64,000 nt of DNA from Tridacna crocea (lineage: Eukaryota > Mollusca > Bivalvia > Cardiida > Cardiidae), in assembly GCA_943736015.1 (NCBI GenBank), contig OX031056.1, positions 67,545,277 through 67,609,276 of the forward strand. The letters run 5' to 3'. Under the pieces are notes generated by a model. The model was not told the DNA's origin. It made no database searches and saw only the letters and a list, made by a program, of their open reading frames with translations. Shown here piece after piece: positions 46,801 through 51,771 of this stretch. Position 1 is the stretch's first letter. Each line of letters starts with the position of its first letter. A program made the position numbers and the translations under genes.

Positions 46801-49080
46801 GGGAGAAGTTTGGAAACTTAGGGAGAGGTGACAGAAGTTGAAAATAGCTGTTAGTGTAATACTGTTGTATATGCCATTGCAGTTATAACAGTTATACACT
46901 GACTGTTAATGCAATTATGCTTACAATTATTGTAAACAACAAAATTTAAGACTTTTCGATGATACAGATTATTGAGATACCATATAAGGATGGAAATATT
47001 GTGAGAAAAGGAGAAATTATTTGTTATAGGCAATTTCTCCATTTCCCACAATGTTGTCATGAATGATATATTCTTCTGGGGTGTCAAAACAAGGGATTGT
47101 GAACATGGGGTTGACATCCATTTAGAACAGGTAGCCTAAAAGAAGACAATTTTCTTTTTTTTTTTAAATATTAAAGAACAAAAAATCCCTTTGGCTATAA
47201 GTTGCTATTTGAGATTTAGAAATTGGCACATGATTACATCGGTGTCACTGTATTAAAATTTTCTCAGGAATATTTAAGTTGAAAATTGTAGCATTTTGTA
47301 AAAACCTGGGACTGCTCGGTCAGCCGTTCAAAATTGTACTTTCAACAATATTTGCCAGCGTCTTAACCCATTACCACTCAATCCCTACTTTTGATGCCCC
47401 TGAGAAGGAAGCCTTTTGAAAACCCTGTGGGAAAAGGAGAAAATGCTGGTAACCAGCATTTTCTCCTTTTCCCACAGTGTTTTCTACCCTTCGCAGAACA
47501 AATTTCAATTTTTCAGTCACTTTTATTTTGTCGTCTGCAAACGCTTTCAATTTGGACCAATCTAAATTTTTCTCGTGTGGTAATGGGTTAAACAAGTTAG
47601 AATCTATAGATCTATCATAATTTCGGTTTGTTCAAGATGAAAAAATTTCTACGAAAAAATTACAGCGTACTTGGACCACATTCAGCATATCTTTTGTAGT
47701 TTGTCGTTATCCCGGGCCGTTCATGTCCGTGTGCATATGTGTTATCCACCTTATATTCGCGACACACAGAACAATCCCAAAGTCCATTTTCATCGCAAAT
47801 GTACCTATCAAAACTGTCTTGATTGAGATTTTTCTTAAATTTCTCTTTCGGAGTCTGTGTATTTTCCGAGTCCAACTCAACTTTTAAATTTTCTCTTCGC
47901 TGAATTCTACTCAGCAAGAAAAATCAAACCCGCTTTGAGTTTGTTGCAACATTTAAATATTATCAACTAAAATTATTCGACCGTTATCCATTCATTATAT
48001 ATTTATATTATAGCGAAAATGGACAGCGATCTCCCCTCTTTATGTCGGACCTCGAACCTTTCTTTGAATTTGGGCACTACCAAGTTTATTTGTCACGTGC
48101 CAGTTGAAAGCGTCTACCAGTATGACATGCGCCTGATCCAAGTTACTGACAGATTACATATTCGGTGTGTATATGTCAAGTACCCTACCAAATTGCTACT
48201 TCACGGAATCAATTAACATACTGCGACTTATCAATTACTGGATTAACAACAGGTGACAGTCAGAAGATAACAAATTGTCTTGGCACGCTTCACACCCGTA
48301 AGTTAATTGTCATAATTGCCTCTCTGCACGTCGGCGACTTTTACGATTTGAAACCCATACCCGGGAAAAAACAGGGCGACTTGAACTTCGCTTTTCTAGA
48401 CAGATAGGGAGAAGTGAGAAGATTTTAGGGCGAAATTATCGCTCTAGTCGCCCTTAGCGTAGTCCCTGCACAACAAAATTTTTCAAAGCCCCTTCAGATG
48501 ACAAATCAAAGGCAACTCAAATGATGAATCTTGTCTTTAAATGAATAGGAAACATGGTGGGAAAAGGAGAAAATGCTGGAAATACTTAGGGTTGTTTTCA
48601 CCATATGACATAATTTTAGACTGGTCCGAGTTACAGGCATTTGCAGACAACAAACTAAATGTGGCTTTTTAACTCTTTCCCAAACAATCCCTGGTTTTTA
48701 CGAGCCTGAAAAAGGCTTTTGAAAACCTTGTGAGAAAAGAAATGCTGGTAACACGCGTTTTCTCCTTTTCTAAAATGTTTTCTTCTGTCCCAGAACAAAT
48801 TTCAATTTTAGAGCCACGTTAATTTTGTCATCTGCAAATGCTTTCAATTTGGACCAGTCTAAAATTTTGTTGTTTGTTAGAGTTTAGGTGATAACATCTG
48901 TCTTTATAAATGTAGAAAACACAGAGGAAAAAGGAGGCTATGCTATTACCAATATTTTTCTCCTTTTCCCACAATGTTTTCAAAGGATCCTTTCCCCAAG
49001 GTCACGAAATCTTGGTTTCGAAGAGGTTTAATGCCCCTTCCGTTTAATTTTTTTTAAAAAGTTTAGATTTACCTTAACAT
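28726..49080 (-). CDS. TSEN54: TSEN54-like tRNA-splicing endonuclease subunit, whole gene (nine exons)
   Basis: Joining 49073-49080, 46509-46673, 41588-41651, 39862-39945, 36075-36223, 33885-34810, 33073-33127, 30463-30570 and 28726-28882 (minus strand) gives 1716 bases: 571 residues plus stop, with every splice phase compatible. The N-terminal part (about residues 4-155) has the Sen54 signature: SADLFKYR, KDYMPDGSW, GEWNPERRLVEF, NFWEHMGF, WLYPEEALFLIE, LPLSIYEGYMLF and YYQVFAHLRRIGYVV. Residues ~170-460 are a charged, low-complexity linker with basic nuclear-localisation-like clusters. The C-terminus (FDVYKPD, FRKSAPGIPDHRV, then VPLNWAVVETGNIAFYSI) matches the endonuclease-like fold of the family. 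TSEN54 is known as a structural partner of TSEN2, TSEN34 and TSEN15 in the nuclear complex that cuts introns from pre-tRNA. Length is close to human TSEN54 (526). The introns, 1.4-4.7 kb, are packed with transposons. Confidence 0.93.
28993..29323 (+). mobile_element. Short HINE-like element
   Basis: Hairpin ATGCCCCCGCAAAACGAATG then TTTTTGGGGGTAT, a GTCTGTCCATGTATCCGTCC stretch, and the 3' end GACAGCTCTAGTTTTTTA like that at 10574. Internal repeats are lost. Lies in the last TSEN54 intron. Confidence 0.65.
29484..29665 (+). repeat. tRNA-derived SINE, partial
   Basis: B-box-like GGTTCGACAC, then AGGATTGATGACAGTCAT and GAAAGAATATCGTACAAAGT, the same body as the complete SINE at 36901. Confidence 0.6.
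29669..29869 (+). repeat. TTAA hairpin MITE, left stem deleted
   Basis: Left flank joins AAAAAAACAGAATTTTCTCC, so only the right stem remains. Shares TTAA with the next copy. Confidence 0.85.
29866..30066 (+). repeat. TTAA hairpin MITE, 3' arm shortened
   Basis: Right arm stops at CCTTTCATCTAAAGAGTTAA, lacking the GGACCAGTCTAAAAT segment. Confidence 0.85.
30190..30420 (-). repeat. TTAA hairpin MITE
   Basis: In the last TSEN54 intron, 43 bases from the exon 8 donor. The core palindrome is near-perfect. Confidence 0.88.
30463..30570 (-). CDS. TSEN54: TSEN54 exon 8
   Basis: Acceptor TTTTCTAG, donor AAA|GTAAGT. Encodes SGQAPKTLPHFDVYKPDVKF then RKSAPGIPDHRVVVA. This is the family's FDVYxxD...FRKxxPGxP motif that begins the C-terminal endonuclease-like domain. 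Confidence 0.93.
30598..30811 (-). repeat. TTAA hairpin MITE
   Basis: Begins 28 bases from the exon 8 acceptor side. Stem ATTATGAGAAAAGAGG is diverged. Confidence 0.82.
31326..31855 (+). mobile_element. TTAA-flanked ~530-bp element (AGGTGG ends)
   Basis: Terminal inverted AGGTGGGTAC / GGGCCACCT between TTAA 31322-31325 and 31856-31859. Internal palindrome AAGGCTACGTAGCCTC. Non-coding. A copy in the other orientation is at 42259-42796. AGG termini with TTAA could suit Kolobok or piggyBac; unresolved. Confidence 0.75.
31856..32082 (+). repeat. TTAA hairpin MITE abutting another TTAA element
   Basis: Begins at the right TTAA of the previous element and ends GTAATGAGTTAA. The left stem reads GGTATCCAGC. 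Confidence 0.9.
32456..32525. repeat. Palindrome with inverted CCAAT boxes
   Basis: GTAACAGAACTTCTGATTGG pairs with CCAATCAGAAGTCCTGTTA. The same palindrome family occurs at 46318-46386. Confidence 0.75.
32758..33044 (-). repeat. TTAA hairpin MITE with duplicated left stem
   Basis: The block GAAATTTGTTTTGTGAAGGG through GAGAAAATGCTGGTT occurs twice in tandem, followed by a single right stem, so two left stems compete for it. Confidence 0.88.
33073..33127 (-). CDS. TSEN54: TSEN54 exon 7
   Basis: Fifty-five bases, acceptor AAATAAGC...TTATTTCAG, donor AAAG|GTGAGT. Encodes (G)AVLEQLHIIKEESSSSE(S). The LEQLHII part resembles the VLQHISVLQ helix of vertebrate TSEN54. Both phases fit exons 6 and 8. 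Confidence 0.88.
33238..33410 (-). repeat. SINE-like repeat remnant
   Basis: GGTGTTTTACACCACTTTCAAC and TCCTGGGATTCACCAGTAAT resemble the reversed 3' body of the SINE at 36901. Confidence 0.5.
33505..33840 (+). repeat. TTAA hairpin MITE plus a partial second copy
   Basis: First copy ends at TTAA 33711-33714 with GTAAAGAG; its stem has GTGGTACCCAGC. From 33715 a partial copy (ATTCTGGTAACACACATTTT) reaches within 45 bases of TSEN54 exon 6. Confidence 0.75.
33885..34810 (-). CDS. TSEN54: TSEN54 exon 6, long linker exon
   Basis: A 926-base exon. It starts LKLTKYEQQIGLDKAL, whose YExQxxLD part corresponds to the YERQLNLD region of vertebrate TSEN54. A long Asp/Glu/Lys/Ser-rich, probably disordered linker follows. 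Near the end come YSLWNFDDIIFPDFG and NWQEYKLEMKRRRTEKKRR, both with counterparts in the vertebrate protein. Basic clusters (SRRERKSLQRKKYAEKR, KEKRKNRKEE) could act as nuclear localisation signals. The TTG at 34807-34809 is an internal Leu, not a start: an acceptor (TTTATACATAG) precedes it in phase. Confidence 0.92.
34862..34939 (-). repeat. Partial hairpin MITE
   Basis: CCCTTCACCATATAGCAAAAT and GTAAAGCATTTGCATATGAC form the left arm only; it is followed directly by a complete copy. Confidence 0.65.
34936..35164 (+). repeat. TTAA hairpin MITE
   Basis: CCCTTTCCCAAACAATCCC to GTTTGGGAAAGGG; perfect core. Confidence 0.92.
35165..35315 (-). repeat. Partial hairpin MITE
   Basis: Right half, apex GCTCATTACTAGC, end decayed (GTGAGGCAAG). 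Confidence 0.65.
35800..36029 (-). repeat. TTAA hairpin MITE beside TSEN54 exon 5
   Basis: TTAA-bounded; ends 45 bases from the exon 5 donor. The stem is degraded (TTTGTGGAATAAGAAAATGC). Confidence 0.85.
36075..36223 (-). CDS. TSEN54: TSEN54 exon 5
   Basis: Acceptor GTATTTTAG, donor GAG|GTAAAT. Encodes NVIEVWYYGLPLSIYEGYML and then YYQVFAHLRRIGYVVLRHQG. Ends in phase 2, with Arg completed by the first base of exon 6. Confidence 0.94.
36292..36519 (+). repeat. TTAA hairpin MITE, diverged
   Basis: Core stem GGGAAAAGGAGAAAATGCTG is intact; the ends have decayed except for TTAA at 36516. Confidence 0.75.
36901..37204 (+). repeat. tRNA-derived SINE, full length
   Basis: tRNA-like head with A box TAGCTCAGTGG and B box GAGTTCAATCCC and a CCA-like end, then a ~230-bp body (TTTCCGAGGATTGATGATAG, AAGAATACTGTGCAAAGTAC). 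Ends in AATCAAACAATCAATCA repeats. Not a functional tRNA gene: the body continues and the stems pair poorly. Confidence 0.8.
37205..39630. other. Hairpin-poor intronic stretch (TSEN54 intron 4)
   Basis: Mostly unrecognised sequence. It holds a cluster of GGGGACGATTTCTCC-like motifs (38900-39030) and a small hairpin, AGGGAATCCCTTGAGAGGGA at 39602. Short ORFs (37397, 37772, 39387) show no motif. Confidence 0.4.
39635..39771 (-). repeat. Partial hairpin MITE beside TSEN54 exon 4
   Basis: Apex GCTGCTAACCAGC; right end GTTAAAGAGTT. The left arm is missing. Confidence 0.7.
39862..39945 (-). CDS. TSEN54: TSEN54 exon 4
   Basis: Acceptor CTTTTTAG, donor ACC|GTGAGT. Twenty-eight codons: RNFWEHMGFVDSKRKWLYPE then EALFLIET, the most conserved stretch of the N-terminal domain. 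Confidence 0.94.
39966..40240. repeat. MITE with GATCAAAAC hairpin
   Basis: Outer inverted ends ACCATGTTCTGAGAAAAG and CAACAGAGCATGGTTC. Inner hairpin AAAAGTTTTGATCCATATCA paired with CATGGATCAAAACCTTTT (40002-40066). A sister copy lies at about 53443-53690. Confidence 0.6.
40365..40480 (-). repeat. SINE-like fragment
   Basis: Minus strand has the B-box-like GGGTTCGATCC, then CACTGGGTCTTTATTATG; the head is incomplete. Confidence 0.5.
40495..40940 (+). repeat. TTAA hairpin MITE carrying another copy at its apex
   Basis: Outer copy reads GAGAAAATGCTG-TTAA, then the inserted copy, then TTAA-CAGCATTTTCTCC. The outer ends are TTAA 40495-40498 and AAAGGGTTAA 40937-40940. Confidence 0.88.
40581..40809 (+). 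repeat. Inner TTAA hairpin MITE
   Basis: Near-consensus younger copy (CCCATTACCACACAATCC to TTGGTAATGAG) inserted exactly at the loop TTAA of the older copy, with TTAA duplicated. Confidence 0.93.
41110..41560. repeat. Two decayed hairpin MITEs
   Basis: Stem remnants GAAACATTGTGGGAAAAGAA (41173) and AAAACATTGTGACAAAAATA (41390), with CCCTTTACCAGAATG between them. They stop about 30 bases short of exon 3. Confidence 0.6.
41588..41651 (-). CDS. TSEN54: TSEN54 exon 3
   Basis: Acceptor TTTTTTTTCAG, donor ATG|GTAAGA. Encodes GDLVKGEWNPERRLVEFQKE plus M, matching the conserved W-x-P-E segment of Sen54. Ends in phase 0. Confidence 0.93.
42259..42796 (-). mobile_element. TTAA-flanked ~538-bp element, second copy
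   Basis: Inverted relative to 31326-31855. Flanked by TTAA 42255-42258 and 42797-42800, with AGGTGGCCC and CCTGCCT ends. The shared interior includes ACGGCTCAGGTCGACACCGA and CTTTTAAGGGATTACC. Confidence 0.75.
42925..45385. repeat. Hairpin MITE remnant split by a 2.37 kb insertion
   Basis: Left piece has GCATTTTCTCCTTTTCCCAC and TGTTTTCCACTG; the right piece CACAAGATTCTCTGGTGAAG is the matching far end. Confidence 0.65.
42982..45351. mobile_element. Mutator-like or foldback element with arrayed TIRs
   Basis: Termini GGTAACAGGACGTTTCGCC and, reversed, GGTTCCGGGACGTTTCGCC are flanked by an exact 9-bp duplication CTGTTAATA (42973-42981, 45352-45360). Each ~150-bp inverted end is an array of a ~15-bp unit, roughly GGTCGTTTCGCCCCC. 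The 2 kb interior is AT-rich with no transposase-like frame. The 9-bp duplication and long TIRs fit the Mutator superfamily; that is inference. Confidence 0.72.
45454..45667 (-). repeat. TTAA hairpin MITE
   Basis: Apex ATACTGGTTACCAGTAT: one base pair in the stem has changed on both sides, keeping it paired. Confidence 0.87.
45680..45987. repeat. Partial hairpin MITE and CGTAACAAG-loop copy
   Basis: From 45768, sister of 10869: CTCCATAGATACTCATTTTT, stem GGCAAAAGGTGAAATTGCTC, end GTAAAGGGTTAA. Before it is the right half of an ordinary copy. Confidence 0.78.
46050..46278 (-). repeat. TTAA hairpin MITE
   Basis: Inserted at AAACCAATC-TTAA of the foldback element; near-perfect stem. Confidence 0.9.
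46318..46386. repeat. Palindrome with inverted CCAAT boxes
   Basis: AAAGTAACAGAACCTCTGAT with its reverse complement around GGTTT; ~31-base arms with one or two mismatches. Confidence 0.8.
46509..46673 (-). CDS. TSEN54: TSEN54 exon 2
   Basis: Acceptor TTCCCATTCCACAG, donor AAG|GTATCA. Encodes SADLFKYRLGLDKTIPQKGG, then DKDYMPDGSW, and ends EPRVQR, the start of the Sen54 N-terminal domain. Begins after two bases of the preceding codon and ends two bases into a Ser codon completed in exon 3. Confidence 0.93.
47363..47591 (+). repeat. TTAA hairpin MITE inside the hAT-like element
   Basis: CCCATTACCACTCAATCCC to GTGGTAATGGG; near-perfect core with CCCTGTGGG. Confidence 0.9.
47660..47917 (-). 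pseudogene. Fragment of hAT-type zinc-finger protein
   Basis: 85 codons ending KRYAECGPSTL-stop. The WxCxVCxxY pattern with a following GH-x-R resembles the finger that precedes DUF4371/hAT transposases. It lacks any catalytic part and is truncated by the element end. Confidence 0.5.
48669..49030 (+). repeat. TTAA hairpin MITE and a decayed follower
   Basis: First copy 48669-48888 (CTCTTTCCCAAACAATCCC; right end mutated to TTAGAGTTTAG). The second, to 49030, keeps only stem traces. Both lie at the 5' edge of TSEN54 intron 1. Confidence 0.72.
49073..49080 (-). CDS. TSEN54: TSEN54 exon 1, candidate 8-base coding start
   Basis: ATGTTAAG followed by a good donor (AAG|GTAAAT). It ends in phase 2, exactly what exon 2 needs, giving MLSSADLF. 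With it the total CDS is divisible by three. A preceding ATG at about 49117 opens an overlapping reading frame in the other phase, which would be an upstream ORF; so this start is inferred, not proven. No other phase-2 donor after an ATG was found between 48.5 and 51.6 kb. Confidence 0.45.
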
Positions 49081-49271
49081 TTTCAGCGGTAGTTTTCAAT
49101 GGAAATTCCTTTGTCATGTTCCCCAGGCAGAGTCTACGTAATTATGTATTGGAATCAAACACTGAAATTGAAAATATTTTGATACTGAGAAACTTAAGTA
49201 AATGAACTATACACAACTCTTTCAAATGAAATAGAGAGCAGTCTAAATAATTATCGTCGTAATTTTTTTAA

Positions 49272-49490
49272 GACTATACCACACAACGCGGACTTTTAAT
49301 GACCCTGGGAAAGAAGACTTTTGAAAACACTGTGGGATAAAGGAGAAAATGCTGGTAACCATTTTCTCACGTTTTCTACTCTTCACAAAACAAATTTCAA
49401 ATTTTCAGTAGATCCAACTTTTATTTTGTCGTCTGAAAATGCCTTCAATTTGGACAAGTCTAAAATTTTGTTGTTTGGTAATGAGTTTGG
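49272..49490 (+). repeat. TTAA hairpin MITE, stem deletion
   Basis: GCTGGTAACCATTTTCTCAC joins early, removing part of the right stem. Confidence 0.78.
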
Positions 49491-50145
49491 TCGTGTTATT
49501 TTCAGTGTTAATATTTAAACAAGAGACTCTGACAAGTCTAAAGCAAAAAAGAGGTTTATCTTCAATGATATCCGAAAAACTGACACGTCCGAATACATCT
49601 ACAGTTCAATCCAACGAGATTAACTAGGCAAAAAGCGCGCCTACAGCAAAGACAATAGTCAGAAGTTTACTGTCCTATTAAATTTCACATTTCTACATCG
49701 AAACAGAACAGCATGACCGGACAGTACAGTTTTCTAACTTGATAAAAGTTACAACATAGTCGGCTTTTCCTACATCACAAGCAGTTAAAATATAGAGGGG
49801 TGTGGTCAAGCAGCGAGACGTGGATACATAAACCCCGCCTTCTAATGACCTAAATCTGGCAATATGACTCCTTAAGTTTAGATCTAGAAAAAGTTGTTCA
49901 GGTGGTACACTTAAAATCCTCAAAAGAAGAACGGCAACAGATGATAGACCAGCAGTGCAAAGTAAGACTCCCTTGGGAGAACAGCATAGCATTTTTTTCC
50001 TTTTCACATACATGTATGTTTTCCATCCAGACAAAATGTCAATCTACCTTTACGTAGACTCAAGCCCCACCGCCCCACCCACACACAGACAAATTCTGAT
50101 TTCATGGCATACCTCAATAATATTTCACTCTATTCAATCATATAG

Positions 50146-50287
50146 TGCACCGCCGTGAAAGAAGCCTTTGGGAAACATTGGTAACCAGCATTTTCTTCTT
50201 TTCCGACAATGTTTTCTAAATCTGCCCCAGCAATACGCGCTTTGAATTTGAACCAGTCTAAAATTTTATCGTTTGGTACCGAGTTAA
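50146..50287 (+). repeat. Partial hairpin MITE
   Basis: Left stem lost (AACATTGGTAACCAGC); right end TTTGGTACCGAGTTAA. Confidence 0.72.
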
Positions 50288-50374
50288 ATGAAATGTTGAC
50301 GCCAATAGTGAAAACACAAATTATGCTTTTTCAAACTTATTATTTGTTAACAAATATTTCCACATTGGACAGTG

Positions 50375-50430
50375 AGATACAAGATCAGACTGCAAGCTTT
50401 GTGCAGTCTGATCTTGATCTTCACTTTCTG
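50375..50430. repeat. Short palindrome, GATCAGACTGCA family
   Basis: AAGATCAGACTGCAAGC pairs with GCAGTCTGATCTT. Relatives at 50797-50850, 51065-51125, 12820-12865 and 23775-23830. Confidence 0.65.
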
Positions 50431-50465
50431 CTAGGTCAGTGAATCGCGCTGAACAGCCCAAGTCT

Positions 50466-50693
50466 GAACCCATTACCACACAATCCCTACTTTTGACGCC
50501 CCTGAGAAAGAAGCCTTTTGAAAACACTGTAGGAAAAGGAGAAAATGCTGGTAACCAGCATTTTCTCCTTTTCCCACAGTGTTTTCTACCCTTCCCAAAA
50601 CAAATTTCAGTTTTTCAGTCACCTTTATTTTGTCGTCTGCAAATGCTTTCAATTTGAACCAGTCTAAAATTTTGTCGTGTGGTAAAGAGTTAA
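50466..50693 (+). repeat. TTAA hairpin MITE
   Basis: Near-consensus; stem ACACTGTAGG opposite CCCACAGTGT, one mismatch. Confidence 0.9.
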
Positions 50694-51427
50694 CCCTCAT
50701 CCTGCTATATAACTAAAATTATAATTTTATATTAATAACCTAAATATTGCTGTTTCGAACTTAGGTTTTGGGGGATGACATCTCCTTATTGGACAGTGTA
50801 GATCAAAGATCAGACTGTACGTTCTGTGCAGTCTGATCTTGATCTACTCAGTCCCAAAGGGTCAGCTAGTCGCATTTCTAAGCGGGCAAAGGGTTACAAC
50901 AGTGACAAGTAACAGGATTGTTGTATTAGGATGAGATTGGAGCAGTGAATCAAGGAAATCCAAGATCACCTTGCACTTTCCTTGCAGTCTGATCTCTTTC
51001 TGAGGAACTTTCTCTCAGTTTTGCTGAATAAATTTGCCCCCAAAAGTCCCACTATGTAAGACAATGTGGATCCAAGATCAGACCGCATGCTATTGCATGT
51101 TCATTGCAGACTGATCCAAATCTATATAGACTACGATGCCTGTAAAACTCACAGGATCACACGAAGCAGCCACAGGTTTAAATTTTGACCTTTTCTATGT
51201 TCAAAGAGCAATTTAAAAACTACATTAGTAAATTTATGTAAATACAATTTTAGTATGTCAACACTGATAGGATAGATAGCTGGCAAAATTGCTGATGCTG
51301 AATGAAGTACAGGCTTTCTCATTTGCTGAGATGAAATATTTTAACCAATCACAAAGCCTGGGTTTTCACATGTACTAGACTGGTCTGTATCAGTAAGTAA
51401 TTTAGCCTGAGCTGTGAAACACTACAC

Positions 51428-51644
51428 TGACACAATCTGGTGTCCCTTTGACATAAAAATTTTGGACTTGACCAAAGTGAAAACTATTGCAGACGACAAA
51501 TTAAAAGGAGCTCATATTCATAATATTCTGTTTTTAATAGGAAAGAAAACTTTGTGGCTACCAGCATTTTCTTCTTTTCCTGCAGTATTTTCCAAAACCG
51601 TCTTCAGGGTTCTTAAAACTCAGAATTTTGTTATACAGGGTTAA
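51428..51644 (-). repeat. Diverged hairpin MITE ending 16 bp before the oxidase start codon
   Basis: Left arm AAAATTTTGGACTTGACC, GCAGACGACAAATTAAAAG; right stem GCTACCAGCATTTTCTTC; end ATACAGGGTTAA at 51641. The left stem is shortened. Confidence 0.75.
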
Positions 51645-51659
51645 AGCTATGATAGGAAA

Positions 51660-51771
51660 ATGACCGAGCTGGATGTGGTAATAGTTGGAGCAGGTATATC
51701 TGGGCTGGCTGCAGCAAGGTACCTCCTGTCAAAGGACTCGGACCTGAAGATAGTTGTCCTGGAAGCAAAGG
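51660..51771 (+). CDS. Monoamine oxidase exon 1
   Basis: MTELDVVIVGAGISGLAAAR then YLLSKDSDLKIVVLEAK, donor AAAGG|GTAAGT, phase 1. The start ATG directly precedes the FAD Rossmann strand, as usual in the family. A four-codon upstream ORF (ATG at 51649) ends with a TGA that overlaps the start as ATGA. A possible acceptor (GTTATACAG|GG) just upstream would fit a 5' UTR intron. Confidence 0.92.

Larger units (their letters stand above)
46742..48468 (-). mobile_element. hAT-like non-autonomous transposon with zinc-finger remnant
   Basis: Ends CAGGGACTAAGCTAG and, reversed, CAGGGACTACGCTAA, flanked by CACAA on both sides (46737-46741; 48469-48473). The host is a hairpin MITE that rejoins as TTTACTACACAACAAAATTT. 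Subterminal GGAGAAGTGACTTCTCC and GGGAGAAGTGAGAAG are present. A minus-strand frame (47660-47917) encodes WDCSVCREYK and HERPGITTNY, like the N-terminal Cys-rich region of ZMYM/ZNF862-type hAT proteins. No DDE or dimerisation domain remains. Sits in TSEN54 intron 1. Confidence 0.72.
49081..51659. promoter_or_regulatory. Divergent intergenic region between TSEN54 and the oxidase
   Basis: The two start codons face away from each other across ~2.6 kb, so promoters for both should lie here. No TATA box or CpG cluster could be assigned with confidence. It contains hairpin MITEs at 49272, 50146, 50466 and 51428 and three short GATCAGACTG palindromes. Confidence 0.4.

Noticed and set aside
49072-49117. 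MTKEFPLKTTAENVK as TSEN54 exon 1
   Set aside because: It ends in phase 0 at the donor, whereas exon 2 needs phase 2; joining would shift the frame. The shorter ATGTTAAG start in the same exon fits.
49693-50034. 113-codon minus-strand frame between the two genes
   Set aside because: Sequence looks fairly protein-like, but there is no recognisable motif, no phase-compatible splice to TSEN54 exon 2, and it may be promoter or 5' UTR. Transcript data could change this.
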